Source: Tumebacillus amylolyticus (GTDB taxonomy: Bacteria > Bacillota > Bacilli > Tumebacillales > Tumebacillaceae). From it: a stretch of 64,000 nt of DNA. Below are positions 1 through 9,228 of the stretch, piece by piece (within the stretch, counting starts at the first letter, position 1; the number at the start of each line of letters is the position of its first letter). The notes beneath the pieces were generated by a model. It was not told the origin of the DNA. It saw only the letters and a list, made by a program, of their open reading frames with translations, and made no database searches. The stretch covers positions 62,001-126,000 of the forward strand of contig NZ_JAEQNB010000008.1 of NCBI RefSeq assembly GCF_016722965.1, read 5' to 3'. Position numbers and translations under genes: made by a program.

Positions 1-2547
1 AACCAACTGTCTGCGCAGATGTTGCAGGACCAAGCCGCTCTGCAAAAAGCGGCCACGCCGCAAGAACAACAACCTCTGCAAGCGAAACTCGCAGGGGAGC
101 AAGCCAAGATCACCGAACTGCAAGGCAACCTCACCAAAATTCAAGACGCGCTGAAAGCAACGGGCGAGTCTTCGCAGAAGCTCATGGAAGGCATGAAGTC
201 CTCCTCCGGGCAAAAAGCGTCCGCACCTGACGCAAACTCCGCCAAAGCGGGCGTCTCGCTCAGCTCGTTGAAGCTCTCCGACATCGCCGACGTAACGTAT
301 GAAGTCGGGGACGCAGGCTCCTACACCCGTCTGAATTCCAAACCGGCGGTCGTCGCAGGCGTGTACCCGGCGATTGGAGCGAACACCGTCGACGTGGTCA
401 AAGGCGTGCAAGACAAACTCGACGCCTTGACGCTTCCGGACGGCTACTCGATCACCAAACTCCGCGACAACTCCGTCGAGGTGAAAAAATCGGTGGACTC
501 GATGCTGCGCGAAGCGATTTTCGGTGCGCTCTTGGCAGCGCTCGTGACGCTTGCGTTCTTGCGCAACTTGCGTTCGACCATCGTGGCGTTGCTTTCGATT
601 CCGCTGTCGATTCTCGTGACGATGATCGTGATGAAGTACATGGATTACTCCTTGAACATGATGACTCTCGCCGGCGTAGCGGTCGCCGTCGGGCGTGTCG
701 TGGACGACTCCATCGTCGTCATTGAAAACATCTACCGCCGAATCCAGACGTCGAGCAAGGAAGACCGCAACGCTTCTCTCGTCATGCAAGCGACGGGCGA
801 AGTGTCGTCGGCGATTACTTCTTCGACGGTGACGACGATTGCGGTATTCGGCCCGCTGGCGTTCGTGCCGGGCATCGTCGGCAAGTTTTTTGCCCCGTTT
901 GCTTGGTCGGTCGTCATCGCGTTGGCGTTCTCTCTGCTGATCGCGGTCACGGTCGTGCCGTTGATGTCGCGACTCTTCCTGCTGAACTTGAAGCCGGTTG
1001 AGCATCGCGAAGGGCCGCTGCAACGCGGCTATCAGAAGCTCTTGCACTGGTCGCTGGGGCACAAGACCCTGATCATCATCCTCTGCCTTGCCCTGCTTGG
1101 AGGCACAGGACTTCTCAGCACGCAGATTCCGAAGAACTTCTTCCCCGCGGAAAAAGCGGTGTACTACAACTACACCGCCGACTTGCCGGTCGGTGCTTCT
1201 CTGGATGCTACCAATAAAGTAGCGCTTGAGATGGAGCAGATCGTGCAAGACACGAAAGCGGTCACCGATTACCAAACCACCGTCCATGCCGGCAGCGTGC
1301 GCGTACGGGCGACGTTGAAGGAAGACACCGACGGTGACGCTTTTGAAAGTGCGGTTCGTGAGAAGACCAAGGCGGCGAATAATTTCGGCGACGGCATCAA
1401 CACGGCGATCTCCGGCAAGAGCGGCATCACCGGAGGCGGCGACCTGTTCCTCGTCGTCAACGGCCCCGACCTCGACACGATCAAAAAAGCGGCCGACGAG
1501 ATGAAAAAAACGGTCGAAGGCGTTGCCAACGTCGCCGATGTAAAAACCAACCTCGAAGGCGGCCGTCCGCAAGTCTCGATCACCGTCGACGACGCCAAAG
1601 CGGCGGAAAAAGGCATCAACCCGGTCATGATCATGGGCGCGGTGCGCGACATGCTCTCCGGTTCCTCGGTCACGAACGTCACGATTGACGGCAAGACGAC
1701 CGAACTCAACCTCGGCCTGAAAGTCGACGGTCTGGACAACACCGACAAAATCGCCGCGCAGTTGCTCACCAACATGGCCGGCGAGGAAGTCAAGATCGGC
1801 GACGTCGCCAAAGTGGAGCAGAAAAACGGCGCGTCCTCGATCCAGCGCCTGAACCAGCAAGAGTACGTCTCCATCTCCGGCAAGATCACCGACAGCAACA
1901 CGTCGGGGGTTCAAGCGAACGTCGAAGCGGAACTGGCGAAATTGAACGTTCCGGCGGGTGTGACGTACTACTTCGAAGGCGAGTCGAAAGCGATGGCGGA
2001 CGGCTTCACCAACATGGCGTTGGCGATTGGCGTTTCGATTGCCTTGGTTTACATGGTTATGATGGTGGCGTTTGGCGAGATGCTGGCTCCGCTGGCGATT
2101 CTGTTCTCGCTTCCGTTCATCTTCGTGGGCTCGATTGCGGGTCTGTACTTGACGAACGAATCGCTCGGCATGCCGGCAATGGTCGGGATTCTGATGCTGA
2201 TCGGGATCGTCGTCACCAACGCCATCGTCCTGATCGACCGCGTGATGCAAAACCGCGCGAAAGGCATGAACACGCACGACTCCCTGCTGGAAGCAGGCTC
2301 GACGCGGATTCGCCCGATCCTGATGACGGCCGTTGCGACCATCGGGGCTTTGGTCCCGCTGGCGATCTCGTCCGACGGCGGGCTGATTTCCCGCTCGCTG
2401 GCGATTGTCGTCATCTCCGGCTTGACCACGTCCACTCTCCTGACCCTCCTCGTCGTCCCGATCGCCTACACGATCCTGGACAACATCCGCTTCGCCCTGT
2501 TTGGCAAGCGCAAGGAGAAGGCGAAGGTGAAAGCTGTAGAAGCGTAA
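1..2547 (+). CDS. RND (HAE1-type) efflux transporter, 3' part
   Basis: The reading frame is open from the first base, so the gene starts upstream of the window; about 849 residues of a roughly 1000-1100-residue family are visible. It is an inner-membrane, proton-driven multidrug or lipopeptide exporter. After a Gln/Lys-rich, coiled-coil-like stretch in the porter domain (residues about 10-80) come the TM2-TM6 cluster with the proton-relay motif GRVVDDSIVVIENIYRR, a second extracellular loop region, and the C-terminal TM cluster with LIGIVVTNAIVLIDRV. The lysine found at this last site in AcrB is Thr here; my recollection is that Gram-positive SwrC-type pumps look the same. The C terminus is short and basic. 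The next gene is convergent and a hairpin terminator follows at once. Family is certain; substrate unknown. Confidence 0.93.
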   Translation, partial: NQLSAQMLQDQAALQKAATPQEQQPLQAKLAGEQAKITELQGNLTKIQDALKATGESSQKLMEGMKSSSGQKASAPDANSAKAGVSLSSLKLSDIADVTYEVGDAGSYTRLNSKPAVVAGVYPAIGANTVDVVKGVQDKLDALTLPDGYSITKLRDNSVEVKKSVDSMLREAIFGALLAALVTLAFLRNLRSTIVALLSIPLSILVTMIVMKYMDYSLNMMTLAGVAVAVGRVVDDSIVVIENIYRRIQTSSKEDRNASLVMQATGEVSSAITSSTVTTIAVFGPLAFVPGIVGKFFAPFAWSVVIALAFSLLIAVTVVPLMSRLFLLNLKPVEHREGPLQRGYQKLLHWSLGHKTLIIILCLALLGGTGLLSTQIPKNFFPAEKAVYYNYTADLPVGASLDATNKVALEMEQIVQDTKAVTDYQTTVHAGSVRVRATLKEDTDGDAFESAVREKTKAANNFGDGINTAISGKSGITGGGDLFLVVNGPDLDTIKKAADEMKKTVEGVANVADVKTNLEGGRPQVSITVDDAKAAEKGINPVMIMGAVRDMLSGSSVTNVTIDGKTTELNLGLKVDGLDNTDKIAAQLLTNMAGEEVKIGDVAKVEQKNGASSIQRLNQQEYVSISGKITDSNTSGVQANVEAELAKLNVPAGVTYYFEGESKAMADGFTNMALAIGVSIALVYMVMMVAFGEMLAPLAILFSLPFIFVGSIAGLYLTNESLGMPAMVGILMLIGIVVTNAIVLIDRVMQNRAKGMNTHDSLLEAGSTRIRPILMTAVATIGALVPLAISSDGGLISRSLAIVVISGLTTSTLLTLLVVPIAYTILDNIRFALFGKRKEKAKVKAVEA

Positions 2548-2550
2548 GAA

Positions 2551-2587
2551 AAAAAGAGACTCCCGGTTGGGGGTCTCTTTTTTTTTC
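2551..2587. terminator. Bidirectional rho-independent terminator
   Basis: A GC-rich hairpin (arm AGAGACTCCC pairing with GGGGTCTCT) is flanked by A-runs on the left and a long T-run on the right. It lies between the convergent efflux pump and acetamidase genes and can stop both. Confidence 0.8.
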
Positions 2588-3470
2588 ATAGTTGCTTCAA
2601 GACCGACTTTTTCAGCTCGAAGCGGCAGGTTTTCAGGGGGTCGACGACTTGGCAGATTTGGAGGTTGCCGGCGAGGGAGAGGAGGGCGATGGCTTCGTGT
2701 TTGGGCAGACCGTGTTCCGTTTCGAGGTAGTGGACCATGTTTTTCGTCGCGAGCGTGGCGGCGTCGTCGAGGAGCGGTTTTGATCCGATGGCGTAGACGG
2801 CATCGGCGGTTTCGGCCATCGGGAGCTGCCAGTCTTTGTTTTTGAGGACGGAGAGGTGGACGGTGACTTCGCCCGCGATTTCGACACCGCAGACAGCAAC
2901 TTCACCGTCGCCCATGGCGGCGTGGAGGTCTCCGAGGGCGAACAGGGCACCGGGGACGTTGACGGGCAGGTAGAGAGTCGTGCCTTCGGTGATGATCTTG
3001 CAGTCCATGTTGCCGCCGTGTGCATCGGGGGTGCCGCAGGAGATGGCATCGCCTGCCGGAGCGGTGCCGATGACGCCGATCATCGGGTTCAGCGGGAGGC
3101 GTACTTTTTCGGAGAAGACCACTTCGCCGTTCTCGATGGGGAGGAGGCGAATGACGTTTTCTTGGAGGTCGTCGCCGATGACGCCAAGTCCGGGGCCCGT
3201 GACCATGACGCCGCGAGAGGCGAGTTGAATGCGCTCGATGCGAACGGCAAGGACATCGCCGGGCTCTGCACCTTCTACAAATACGGGGCCGGTTGCGGGG
3301 TTGATGCGGTTCCAGTCCAACTCGGCAAACGGGGTGTCGACGGCGGTGATTTGGTTTTCGAAGCAGTCGCAGGTTTCGAATGTGACGTGGGCACCGTTTT
3401 CGACGGTGAGTACGGGGGCGTGGTCTTTGGACATGGCGTAGATCATGTTGTCTTTGCTGATTCGATGCAT
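2586..3470 (-). CDS. Acetamidase/formamidase family protein
   Basis: This 294-residue protein belongs to the FmdA/AmdA family, cytoplasmic enzymes that hydrolyse short amides (formamide, acetamide) to ammonia and the acid. Family-like motifs are present: DWNRINPATGPVFVEGAEPGD near residues 52-72, GTPDAHGGNMDCK near 150, and GDLHAAMGDGE near 185, rich in the His, Asp and Glu expected to hold the metal. Length fits the family. The chosen ATG has AGGAGG 10 bases upstream; an in-frame-shifted ATG at 3480 has no such site. It stands alone between two terminators, so it is probably monocistronic. Exact substrate cannot be read from the sequence. Confidence 0.9.
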   Translation of the reverse strand: MHRISKDNMIYAMSKDHAPVLTVENGAHVTFETCDCFENQITAVDTPFAELDWNRINPATGPVFVEGAEPGDVLAVRIERIQLASRGVMVTGPGLGVIGDDLQENVIRLLPIENGEVVFSEKVRLPLNPMIGVIGTAPAGDAISCGTPDAHGGNMDCKIITEGTTLYLPVNVPGALFALGDLHAAMGDGEVAVCGVEIAGEVTVHLSVLKNKDWQLPMAETADAVYAIGSKPLLDDAATLATKNMVHYLETEHGLPKHEAIALLSLAGNLQICQVVDPLKTCRFELKKSVLKQL

Positions 3471-3540
3471 GTTCGTCCATCCTCCTGGATACGTTTTTTA
3501 GTTATTCAAATCATAAGGCAATTCAGTGAATGCGTCAAAA

Positions 3541-3583
3541 AAAAGAGACCCAGCCCGCGATTGGGCTGAGGTCTTATTTTTTT
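3541..3583 (-). terminator. Terminator of the DEAD-box helicase gene
   Basis: On the minus strand, a stem GACCTCAGCCC/GGGCTGGGTCTC is followed by a T-run, eight bases after the helicase stop codon. Confidence 0.75.
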
Positions 3584-3590
3584 CAAACAT

Positions 3591-5417
3591 TTATCGTCCG
3601 CGACGACCGCCGCGACCGCCACCTGAAGTTTGGGGAGGACGTCCACCGGAACGACTGCCGGTATTTCGAGCACGAACTCCGCCGTTTCCGTACGGGGATT
3701 GCATTTCAGTAGTCGATTCATGACCGCCACGTTGGTCGCGGTCAGCATAGCCACCGCCGCGTTGTTGCTGGTCACGATCTGCGTAGCCACCGCCAGAGCG
3801 ACCACCGCGTTGTTGCTGGTCACGATCTGCGTAGCCACCAGCCGAACGGCCGCCGCGTTGTTGCTGGTCACGATCTGCGTAGCCACCGCCAGTGCGACCA
3901 CCGCGTTGTTGTTGATCACGATCTGCGTAACCACCGCCAGAGCGACCACCGCGTTGTTGCTGATCACGATCACCATAGCCACCAGCCGAACGTCCGCCGC
4001 GTTGTTGCTGGTCACGATCTGCGTAGCCACCGCCAGTGCGACCACCGCGTTGTTGTTGATCGCGATCACCATAGCCACCGCCAGTGCGACCACCGCGTTG
4101 TTGCTGGTCACGATCACCATAACCACCGCCAGAACGACCGCCGCGTTGCTGTTGATCTCTGTCCCCACGGCCTCCGCGTGGTTTTTCTCGGTCGCCGGAG
4201 CGGCCACCACGGTTTTTATCGCGGTCTCCGTACCCGCCGGAACGCTTAGGTCCACGGTCACGGTCTCCGCCGCGGCCGCCGAACTCCTTTTTCTCCCCGC
4301 TACGTTTGGGCAGGGTCACTTGCTTGTGAATCGAACTCTCAATGCCTTCCTCAATCGCTCCCAACGTCCCGCGATCTCGCGGAGTCACATACGTCACCGC
4401 AACCCCACGCTGTCCCGCACGACCCGTTCGGCCAATTCGATGGATGTAACTCTCCGTATCAAACGGAATGTCATAGTTGAACACGTGCGTCACGCCCTCA
4501 ACATCCAACCCCCGCGCCGCAACGTCCGTCGCAACCAGCAGTTGAATTTTCGCATCCCGGAACCGCTTCATCACCTGCTCGCGTTTCGCCTGCGACAGAT
4601 CGCCGTGCAACTCATCGGCTTCAAAACCCTCTGCCACCAATTCCTCCGTCAACTTCTTCGCCCGACGCTTTGTCCGGCAGAAGATCACGGCGAGGTAGGG
4701 GTTGTACTTCCGAATCGACCCAATCAACGCCGTCGACTTGTCACGATCCGTCGTCTCAATGACAACCTGCTCGATCTCATCCAACGTCACACGCTTGCTC
4801 TGCACATGCACGCTCACCGGATCATGCATATACCGCTTCGCCAAGTCTTGCACGTTCTTCGGCATCGTCGCGGAGAACAGCATCATCTGCCGATCTGCCG
4901 GCGCATGGTCCATAATCTGTTGCACTTCATTTAAGAACCCGATATGCAACATCTGATCCGCTTCATCCAAGATCAGCATCTTCAAATTCCCGAGGTCCAC
5001 CGTTTCGCGACGCAGGTGATCCAGCAAACGCCCCGGCGTCGCGATGATCAGATGAATCGCCCCGCGCAGCTTATGAACTTGCGCATCGACATCCTGCCCG
5101 CCATACGCGGCGAGCACGCGAGCGCCGACGGCGGGAGCGAGCTTTTTTACCTCGTCTGTGATCTGAAGCGCCAACTCACGCGTCGGTGTTACAACCAGCG
5201 CTTGCACATGCTCGGATTCCACATCCAACGTCTCCAGAATCGGCAGCAGGAACGCCAAGGTCTTGCCTGTGCCCGTCTGTGCCTGCGCAATCACATCCCG
5301 CCCGTCCATGAGGGCCGGAATGCTCTGTTCCTGTACCGGCGTCGGTTCTAATACGCCGTGTCTCTGTAAAAGATTCACCAGCTCCGGGCGTACGCCCAGT
5401 TGGGAAAAAGTCGTCAT
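3591..5417 (-). CDS. DEAD-box ATP-dependent RNA helicase with RGG-repeat tail
   Basis: A 608-residue CshA/DeaD-type helicase that unwinds RNA duplexes in cold adaptation, ribosome assembly and mRNA decay. Core motifs are all visible: Q motif (FSQLGV...PTPVQ, residues 4-29), Walker A AQTGTGKT (46-53), DEAD box (LILDEADQM), SAT, and motif VI HRIGRTGRAG. After the two RecA-like domains (to about 365) the tail is almost wholly Arg/Gly/Asp/Gln. It contains eight tandem 16-residue units of the type RGGRSGGGYADRDQQQ (residues about 425-552) and then a final RGG-rich end. Such tails bind RNA and are disordered. Start chosen at ATG 5417, with GGAGG 7-11 bases upstream. It has its own terminator. Confidence 0.95.
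   Translation of the reverse strand: MTTFSQLGVRPELVNLLQRHGVLEPTPVQEQSIPALMDGRDVIAQAQTGTGKTLAFLLPILETLDVESEHVQALVVTPTRELALQITDEVKKLAPAVGARVLAAYGGQDVDAQVHKLRGAIHLIIATPGRLLDHLRRETVDLGNLKMLILDEADQMLHIGFLNEVQQIMDHAPADRQMMLFSATMPKNVQDLAKRYMHDPVSVHVQSKRVTLDEIEQVVIETTDRDKSTALIGSIRKYNPYLAVIFCRTKRRAKKLTEELVAEGFEADELHGDLSQAKREQVMKRFRDAKIQLLVATDVAARGLDVEGVTHVFNYDIPFDTESYIHRIGRTGRAGQRGVAVTYVTPRDRGTLGAIEEGIESSIHKQVTLPKRSGEKKEFGGRGGDRDRGPKRSGGYGDRDKNRGGRSGDREKPRGGRGDRDQQQRGGRSGGGYGDRDQQQRGGRTGGGYGDRDQQQRGGRTGGGYADRDQQQRGGRSAGGYGDRDQQQRGGRSGGGYADRDQQQRGGRTGGGYADRDQQQRGGRSAGGYADRDQQQRGGRSGGGYADRDQQQRGGGYADRDQRGGHESTTEMQSPYGNGGVRARNTGSRSGGRPPQTSGGGRGGRRGR
3762..4145 (-). repeat. Eight tandem 48-bp coding repeats (RGG/DRDQQQ units)
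   Basis: The 3' part of the helicase gene consists of eight nearly identical 48-base units, each encoding one 16-residue RGGR-x-x-GGY-x-DRDQQQ unit. Units differ mainly at Ser/Thr, Gly/Ala and Gly/Ala positions. There are no unique spacers, so this is a coding minisatellite, likely to vary in copy number between strains. Confidence 0.9.
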
Positions 5418-5449
5418 GAAATGTCCTCCATCAGTTGGTTGTACCAGTA

Positions 5450-5977
5450 TTATTCCCCGAAAAACTCAATCTCCTCCGCCCGCTTCACATCTGCAAAACG
5501 AAGCATGAGGTCTGTATGATGATCAATTTTTTGCTGTGCGGTCACGAATTCACTGTCCCACGTACTGTGCCCGTCTGCCACGAACGTCACGTCATACCCC
5601 AACGAAAACGCCCGCCGCGTCGTCGTATCCACGCAGACATCCGTCTGAATTCCGCAGATTACCAAGTCTGTCACGCCCCGCGCTTGCAATTCCTCTTGCA
5701 ACACCGTCTCGAAAAACGAATCGGGCCGATTCTTGTCCACGACCAATTCGCCCGCAAGCGGTGCGATCTCCGGATGAATCTCCCATTCGGGCTTGCCGCG
5801 TTCCAACAAATGCCCCGGTCCACCCTCATGTCGAACATAGATGACCTCAACACCCGCCGTTCGAGCTCGTCCGATCAAGTTCTGCAACGTCTGCAGCAAC
5901 TCCGCGCCCCGATATACCGGCTCGTCCATCGTAAACATCCCGTGTTGCACATCGATCACAAGCAAAACTTGCGTCAC
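5450..5977 (-). CDS. Isochorismatase-like cysteine hydrolase
   Basis: A 175-residue cytoplasmic hydrolase of the isochorismatase/nicotinamidase superfamily. The putative catalytic triad is visible: Asp9 in VLLVIDVQ, the Lys in VVDKNRPDSFF, and the Cys in GIQTDVCVDTTTRRAF, which also carries the usual cis-peptide region. The GTG start at 5977 gives the canonical N terminus and has a purine-rich site (GAGAGGAGAG) about 6 bases upstream. A longer reading from 6046 adds 23 residues without family character. It lies between the helicase and malic enzyme genes, all leftward. Substrate cannot be assigned; nicotinamide, isochorismate and N-carbamoyl amides are all hydrolysed within the superfamily. 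Confidence 0.88.
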   Translation of the reverse strand: MTQVLLVIDVQHGMFTMDEPVYRGAELLQTLQNLIGRARTAGVEVIYVRHEGGPGHLLERGKPEWEIHPEIAPLAGELVVDKNRPDSFFETVLQEELQARGVTDLVICGIQTDVCVDTTTRRAFSLGYDVTFVADGHSTWDSEFVTAQQKIDHHTDLMLRFADVKRAEEIEFFGE

Positions 5978-6082
5978 CGCGCATCTCTCCTCTCTCAATA
6001 GCTTCACTATGCCTGAGAAGGTAGATGCTGACAAGGAGAAAAACAAATCGACACGGGAAATTGAAGTATCGCCTCTTACATA

Positions 6083-6124
6083 AAAAAGAGTGCACCCGCC
6101 CGAGCGGATGCACTCTCTTTTTGT
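6083..6124. terminator. Terminator of the malic enzyme gene
   Basis: Hairpin GAGTGCACCCGC/GCGGATGCACTC with an A-run on one side and T-run on the other; on the minus strand it lies 12 bases past the malic enzyme stop. Confidence 0.75.
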
Positions 6125-6135
6125 ACAGCTGTGTG

Positions 6136-7566
6136 TTACTTCACGTCTTTGTAGTTGCGGTAGCGACGACGTGCAACGCCGGTTTCGTAGGCCGCTTCGA
6201 TGACGGCGAGGCGGACGGCTTCGACGACTTTTTTGTTGAAGACGGACGGGATGATGTATTGCTCGGAGAGTTCTTCCTCGTTGACGACCGACGCGATCGC
6301 GTAGGAAGCTGCGAGTTTCATCTCTTCATTGATATCGGATGCGCGGCAGTCCAGAGCGCCTTTGAAGATGCCCGGGAAGCAGAGCAGGTTGTTGATCTGG
6401 TTCGGGTAGTCGGAACGCCCGGTTGCCATGACGCGCACATACGGAGCTGCGACTTCCGGATCGATCTCCGGGTTCGGGTTCGCCATCGCGAAGACGATCG
6501 GGTCTTTCGCCATCTTTTGCAGATGCTCGACTTTCAACACGCCCGGGCCCGATACGCCGATGAAGACGTCCGCTCCCGTGATCGCATCGTCCAGAGAACC
6601 TTTTACATTCTCCGGGTTGGTGTTCTCGGAGTACCATTGCCACATCGGGTTTTCGTACGACTCGTGGCGGGAGATAATCCCGGCGCGGTCGACGCCGACG
6701 ATGTTTTTCACGCCGGCAAGCGTGAGCATTTTGGTGATCGCAATCCCTGCCGCGCCGATCCCGACGACGACGATCTTGAGCGAATCGAGGGTCTTGTCCA
6801 CCAGTTTGCATGCGTTCATCAGACCTGCAAGCAGAACGACGGCCGTTCCGTGCTGGTCGTCGTGGAAGACCGGGATGTCGAGTTCCTGTTTCAGTCGTGC
6901 TTCAATCTCGAAGCAACGCGGGGACGAAATGTCCTCCAAGTTGATCCCGCCAAACGCCGGCGCAATCGCTTTGACGTGCGCGATGATCTCTTCGGTGTCT
7001 TTGGTGTCGAGGCAGATCGGGAACGCATCGACGTTGGCGAACTGCTTGAAGAGCATCGCTTTGCCTTCCATGACCGGCATTGCGCCGTACGGACCGATGT
7101 CGCCGAGGCCGAGAACGGCGGTTCCGTCAGAGACGACGGCGACGGTGTTTTTCTTGATCGTCAATTTGAAGGCTTGCTTCGGGTCTTCTGCAATCGTGCG
7201 GCAGATGTCCGCCACGTGCGGGGTGTAGACGCGGGACAGTTCATCGCGGTTGCGAACGGCAATTTTCGAGCGCATTTCAATTTTGCCGCCCAAGTGCATG
7301 AGATAGGTGCGGTCGGACACGTTGATGACTTTGATGCCGTCTTCTGCGTCGAGACGTTCACGAATGCGGTTGCCGTGTTCACGGTCGAAAACGTTTACGT
7401 TGACGTCGCGAATGACGACGTCCTTGGAGACGGTAACAACGTCGACGCCGATGATGTCGCCGTCGCCTTCGCCGATGTGGTGAGCGACAAGTCCAAAGAT
7501 GTGCGAACTGTTCTTAAGTTCAAGCCGGTAGATCAGAGACAGACCGGCGGTACGTTCCGTTGCCAT
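6136..7566 (-). CDS. NAD-dependent malic enzyme with N-terminal ACT domain
   Basis: This 476-residue enzyme catalyses oxidative decarboxylation of malate to pyruvate, linking the TCA cycle to pyruvate. The first ~85 residues form an ACT-like regulatory domain (LIYRLELKNSSHIFGLVAHHIGEGDGDI...). The malic domain follows with YTPHVADIC (catalytic Tyr), SDGTAVLGLGDIGPYGAMPVMEGKA (catalytic Lys), and metal-site residues in FHDDQHGTAVV. The Rossmann domain carries VVVGIGAAGIAI and AMANPNPEIDP. The ACT domain suggests feedback by an amino acid. AGGAGG is 11 bases before the ATG. A sigma-A-like promoter lies just upstream and a terminator just downstream, so the gene is monocistronic. NAD rather than NADP is inferred from family, not proven. 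Confidence 0.93.
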   Translation of the reverse strand: MATERTAGLSLIYRLELKNSSHIFGLVAHHIGEGDGDIIGVDVVTVSKDVVIRDVNVNVFDREHGNRIRERLDAEDGIKVINVSDRTYLMHLGGKIEMRSKIAVRNRDELSRVYTPHVADICRTIAEDPKQAFKLTIKKNTVAVVSDGTAVLGLGDIGPYGAMPVMEGKAMLFKQFANVDAFPICLDTKDTEEIIAHVKAIAPAFGGINLEDISSPRCFEIEARLKQELDIPVFHDDQHGTAVVLLAGLMNACKLVDKTLDSLKIVVVGIGAAGIAITKMLTLAGVKNIVGVDRAGIISRHESYENPMWQWYSENTNPENVKGSLDDAITGADVFIGVSGPGVLKVEHLQKMAKDPIVFAMANPNPEIDPEVAAPYVRVMATGRSDYPNQINNLLCFPGIFKGALDCRASDINEEMKLAASYAIASVVNEEELSEQYIIPSVFNKKVVEAVRLAVIEAAYETGVARRRYRNYKDVK

Positions 7567-7604
7567 AAATAAGTCCTCCTAGAGTTCCGAAAAATATAAA
7601 GTCT

Positions 7605-7632
7605 ATTTTATCACTCTTACGGATGCAATCAA
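7605..7632 (-). promoter_or_regulatory. Candidate sigma-A promoter of the malic enzyme gene
   Basis: On the minus strand TTGATT (7627-7632) and TAAAAT (7605-7610) are 16 bases apart, about 40 bases upstream of the start codon. Confidence 0.45.
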
Positions 7633-7672
7633 TAGACTACCCAGACTAATTTTTATGAACAAAACCCCGAAC

Positions 7673-7702
7673 TTGTTTGCTCCAAAGCCCCCAGACTATA
7701 AT
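7673..7702 (+). promoter_or_regulatory. Candidate sigma-A promoter of the yaaO-tmk operon
   Basis: TTGTTT (7673-7678) and a perfect TATAAT (7697-7702) with an 18-base spacer, 57 bases upstream of the first gene of the operon. Confidence 0.55.
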
Positions 7703-7758
7703 AGGAAAAAGGATTCACAGCTCGGTGGAGCGAACTACATACTTGGGGGAATGGACCA

Positions 7759-9222
7759 GTGGGTATCTCTACTATTCCCATTATGAATGCAATCCTCTCG
7801 CATTTGCAGCACAGTCCGGGCAGCTACCATGTGCCGGGGCATAAAATGGGCAGAGGGTTGGACGGAGCGCTCGGCGCTTGGTTGTCTCAAGCAGGGAGAC
7901 TGGATCTCACGGAGATTCCGGGATTGGACGACCTGCATGCGCCCGAAGGTGCGATTCGCGAAGCACAGAGCTTGGCGGCGGACGCTTTTGGTGCAGAAGA
8001 GACGTATTTTTTGGTAAATGGCAGTACGGCGGGGAATCTTGCTATGATCCTGACGGCGGTCCGGCCGGGGGAGAAGATTCTCGTGCCGCGCAATTTGCAT
8101 AAGTCGGTGTTGAACGGACTCGTGCTGGCGAAAGCACAGCCCGTTTTTTATCACCCGGAAGTACATGAGGAGTATGGCATTGCGTCGGGTGTCGCGGTGG
8201 AGACGGTGCGGGAGATCGTACAGAGCCATCGCGAGGCCAAAGCTTTGCTGATCGTGAGTCCGACGTATCATGGGATCTGCTCGGATTTGAAAAAAATCGC
8301 GGAGATCGTGCATGAGGCGGGGATGATGTTGCTTGTGGACGAGGCGCACGGGGCTCATTTTGCGTTTCATGAGAGTTTGCCGGAGACGGCGATGGAGTCG
8401 GGAGCGGACATGGCGGTGCAGAGTACGCACAAGACATTGGGGGCCTTAACGCAGGCGTCGATGTTGCATGTCCGGGGTCCGCAAGTTGATCGCGCGCGTC
8501 TTCGCAAGCGGCTGCAGTTGGTGCAGAGCACGTCGCCGTCGTATCTCTTGCTGGCTTCGCTCGATGTTGCGCGTCATCAGATGCAGACCGAGGGCCACGC
8601 GATGATGTCCCAAGCAATCGAAGCTGTCAAAAAAGGCGCGGGCCGTCTCGCGACGTCGCCGCACCTGAATTTGTTGGATGAAAACAATACGCCCGGGAAT
8701 TTCCGAGTCGATCCGCTCAAATGGACGATCGGGGTGACCGGGCTTCACAAAACCGGCTCGCAGGTTTATGAACACCTGCACCTCCAAAACCGCCTGACTC
8801 TCGAACTCTCCGACCCGCAAAACGTCCTCGCCGTGTTCACCTACACCGACGGCGACCGCCAAGTGGACCGGCTCGTCAAGGCCCTCCAAGCCTTAGAACC
8901 TGCCGCAAAGGAAGCGCGTGAGCACGAAGTTTTACTTCCTAAGATGTTGTATACAGCTCTGGAAGCCAAACTTCTCCCCCACGAAGCGTTTGAGATGGAC
9001 ACGGAACGTGTACCCTTACAAGGTGCGGCGGGCTGTTGCGCGGGGGAGATGGTGATTCCGTATCCTCCGGGCATTCCGCTCATCGTACCCGGCGAAGTCT
9101 GGACGGAGGAGCTCATCTCTCACGTTCAAACTCTGCGCGACGCAGGAGTTCGTTTTCAAGGTGTGGAGGACAGTCGAATGCAAGAAGTACGGGTTCTGCC
9201 CCAACAGCAGAAGGGAGTCTAG
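7759..9222 (+). CDS. Orn/Lys/Arg decarboxylase-type PLP enzyme (YaaO-like)
   Basis: A 487-residue fold-type I PLP enzyme of the Orn/Lys/Arg decarboxylase group, the short Bacillus form lacking the N-terminal wing domain. The N terminus carries YHVPGHKMGRG. The PLP pocket shows VDEAHGAHFAFH (Asp to pyridine N) and STHKTLGALTQASML (Schiff-base Lys). A C-terminal decarboxylase domain follows (GCCAGEMVIPYPPGIPLIVPGE). In B. subtilis the homologue yaaO sits directly before tmk, as here. The GTG start has GGGGGA 8 bases upstream; ATG 7783 is an alternative. The gene ends 6 bases before tmk, so they are cotranscribed. Substrate (arginine, lysine or ornithine) is not decided by the sequence. Confidence 0.9.
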   Translation: MGISTIPIMNAILSHLQHSPGSYHVPGHKMGRGLDGALGAWLSQAGRLDLTEIPGLDDLHAPEGAIREAQSLAADAFGAEETYFLVNGSTAGNLAMILTAVRPGEKILVPRNLHKSVLNGLVLAKAQPVFYHPEVHEEYGIASGVAVETVREIVQSHREAKALLIVSPTYHGICSDLKKIAEIVHEAGMMLLVDEAHGAHFAFHESLPETAMESGADMAVQSTHKTLGALTQASMLHVRGPQVDRARLRKRLQLVQSTSPSYLLLASLDVARHQMQTEGHAMMSQAIEAVKKGAGRLATSPHLNLLDENNTPGNFRVDPLKWTIGVTGLHKTGSQVYEHLHLQNRLTLELSDPQNVLAVFTYTDGDRQVDRLVKALQALEPAAKEAREHEVLLPKMLYTALEAKLLPHEAFEMDTERVPLQGAAGCCAGEMVIPYPPGIPLIVPGEVWTEELISHVQTLRDAGVRFQGVEDSRMQEVRVLPQQQKGV

Positions 9223-9228
9223 CAAGCA

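Noticed and set aside
3762-4145. Regular direct repeats resembling a CRISPR array
   Set aside because: The repeats are contiguous, in frame with the helicase and have no unique spacers.
3630-4934. Long plus-strand open frame opposite the helicase
   Set aside because: Low-complexity mirror of the RGG repeat; no ribosome site and no family pattern. Same reasoning for the long frames opposite malic enzyme (6025-7572), the acyl-AMP ligase (31372-33183), KS-ACP (33806-35317) and the Eis-like gene (42271-43782): GC-rich coding DNA gives long antisense frames.
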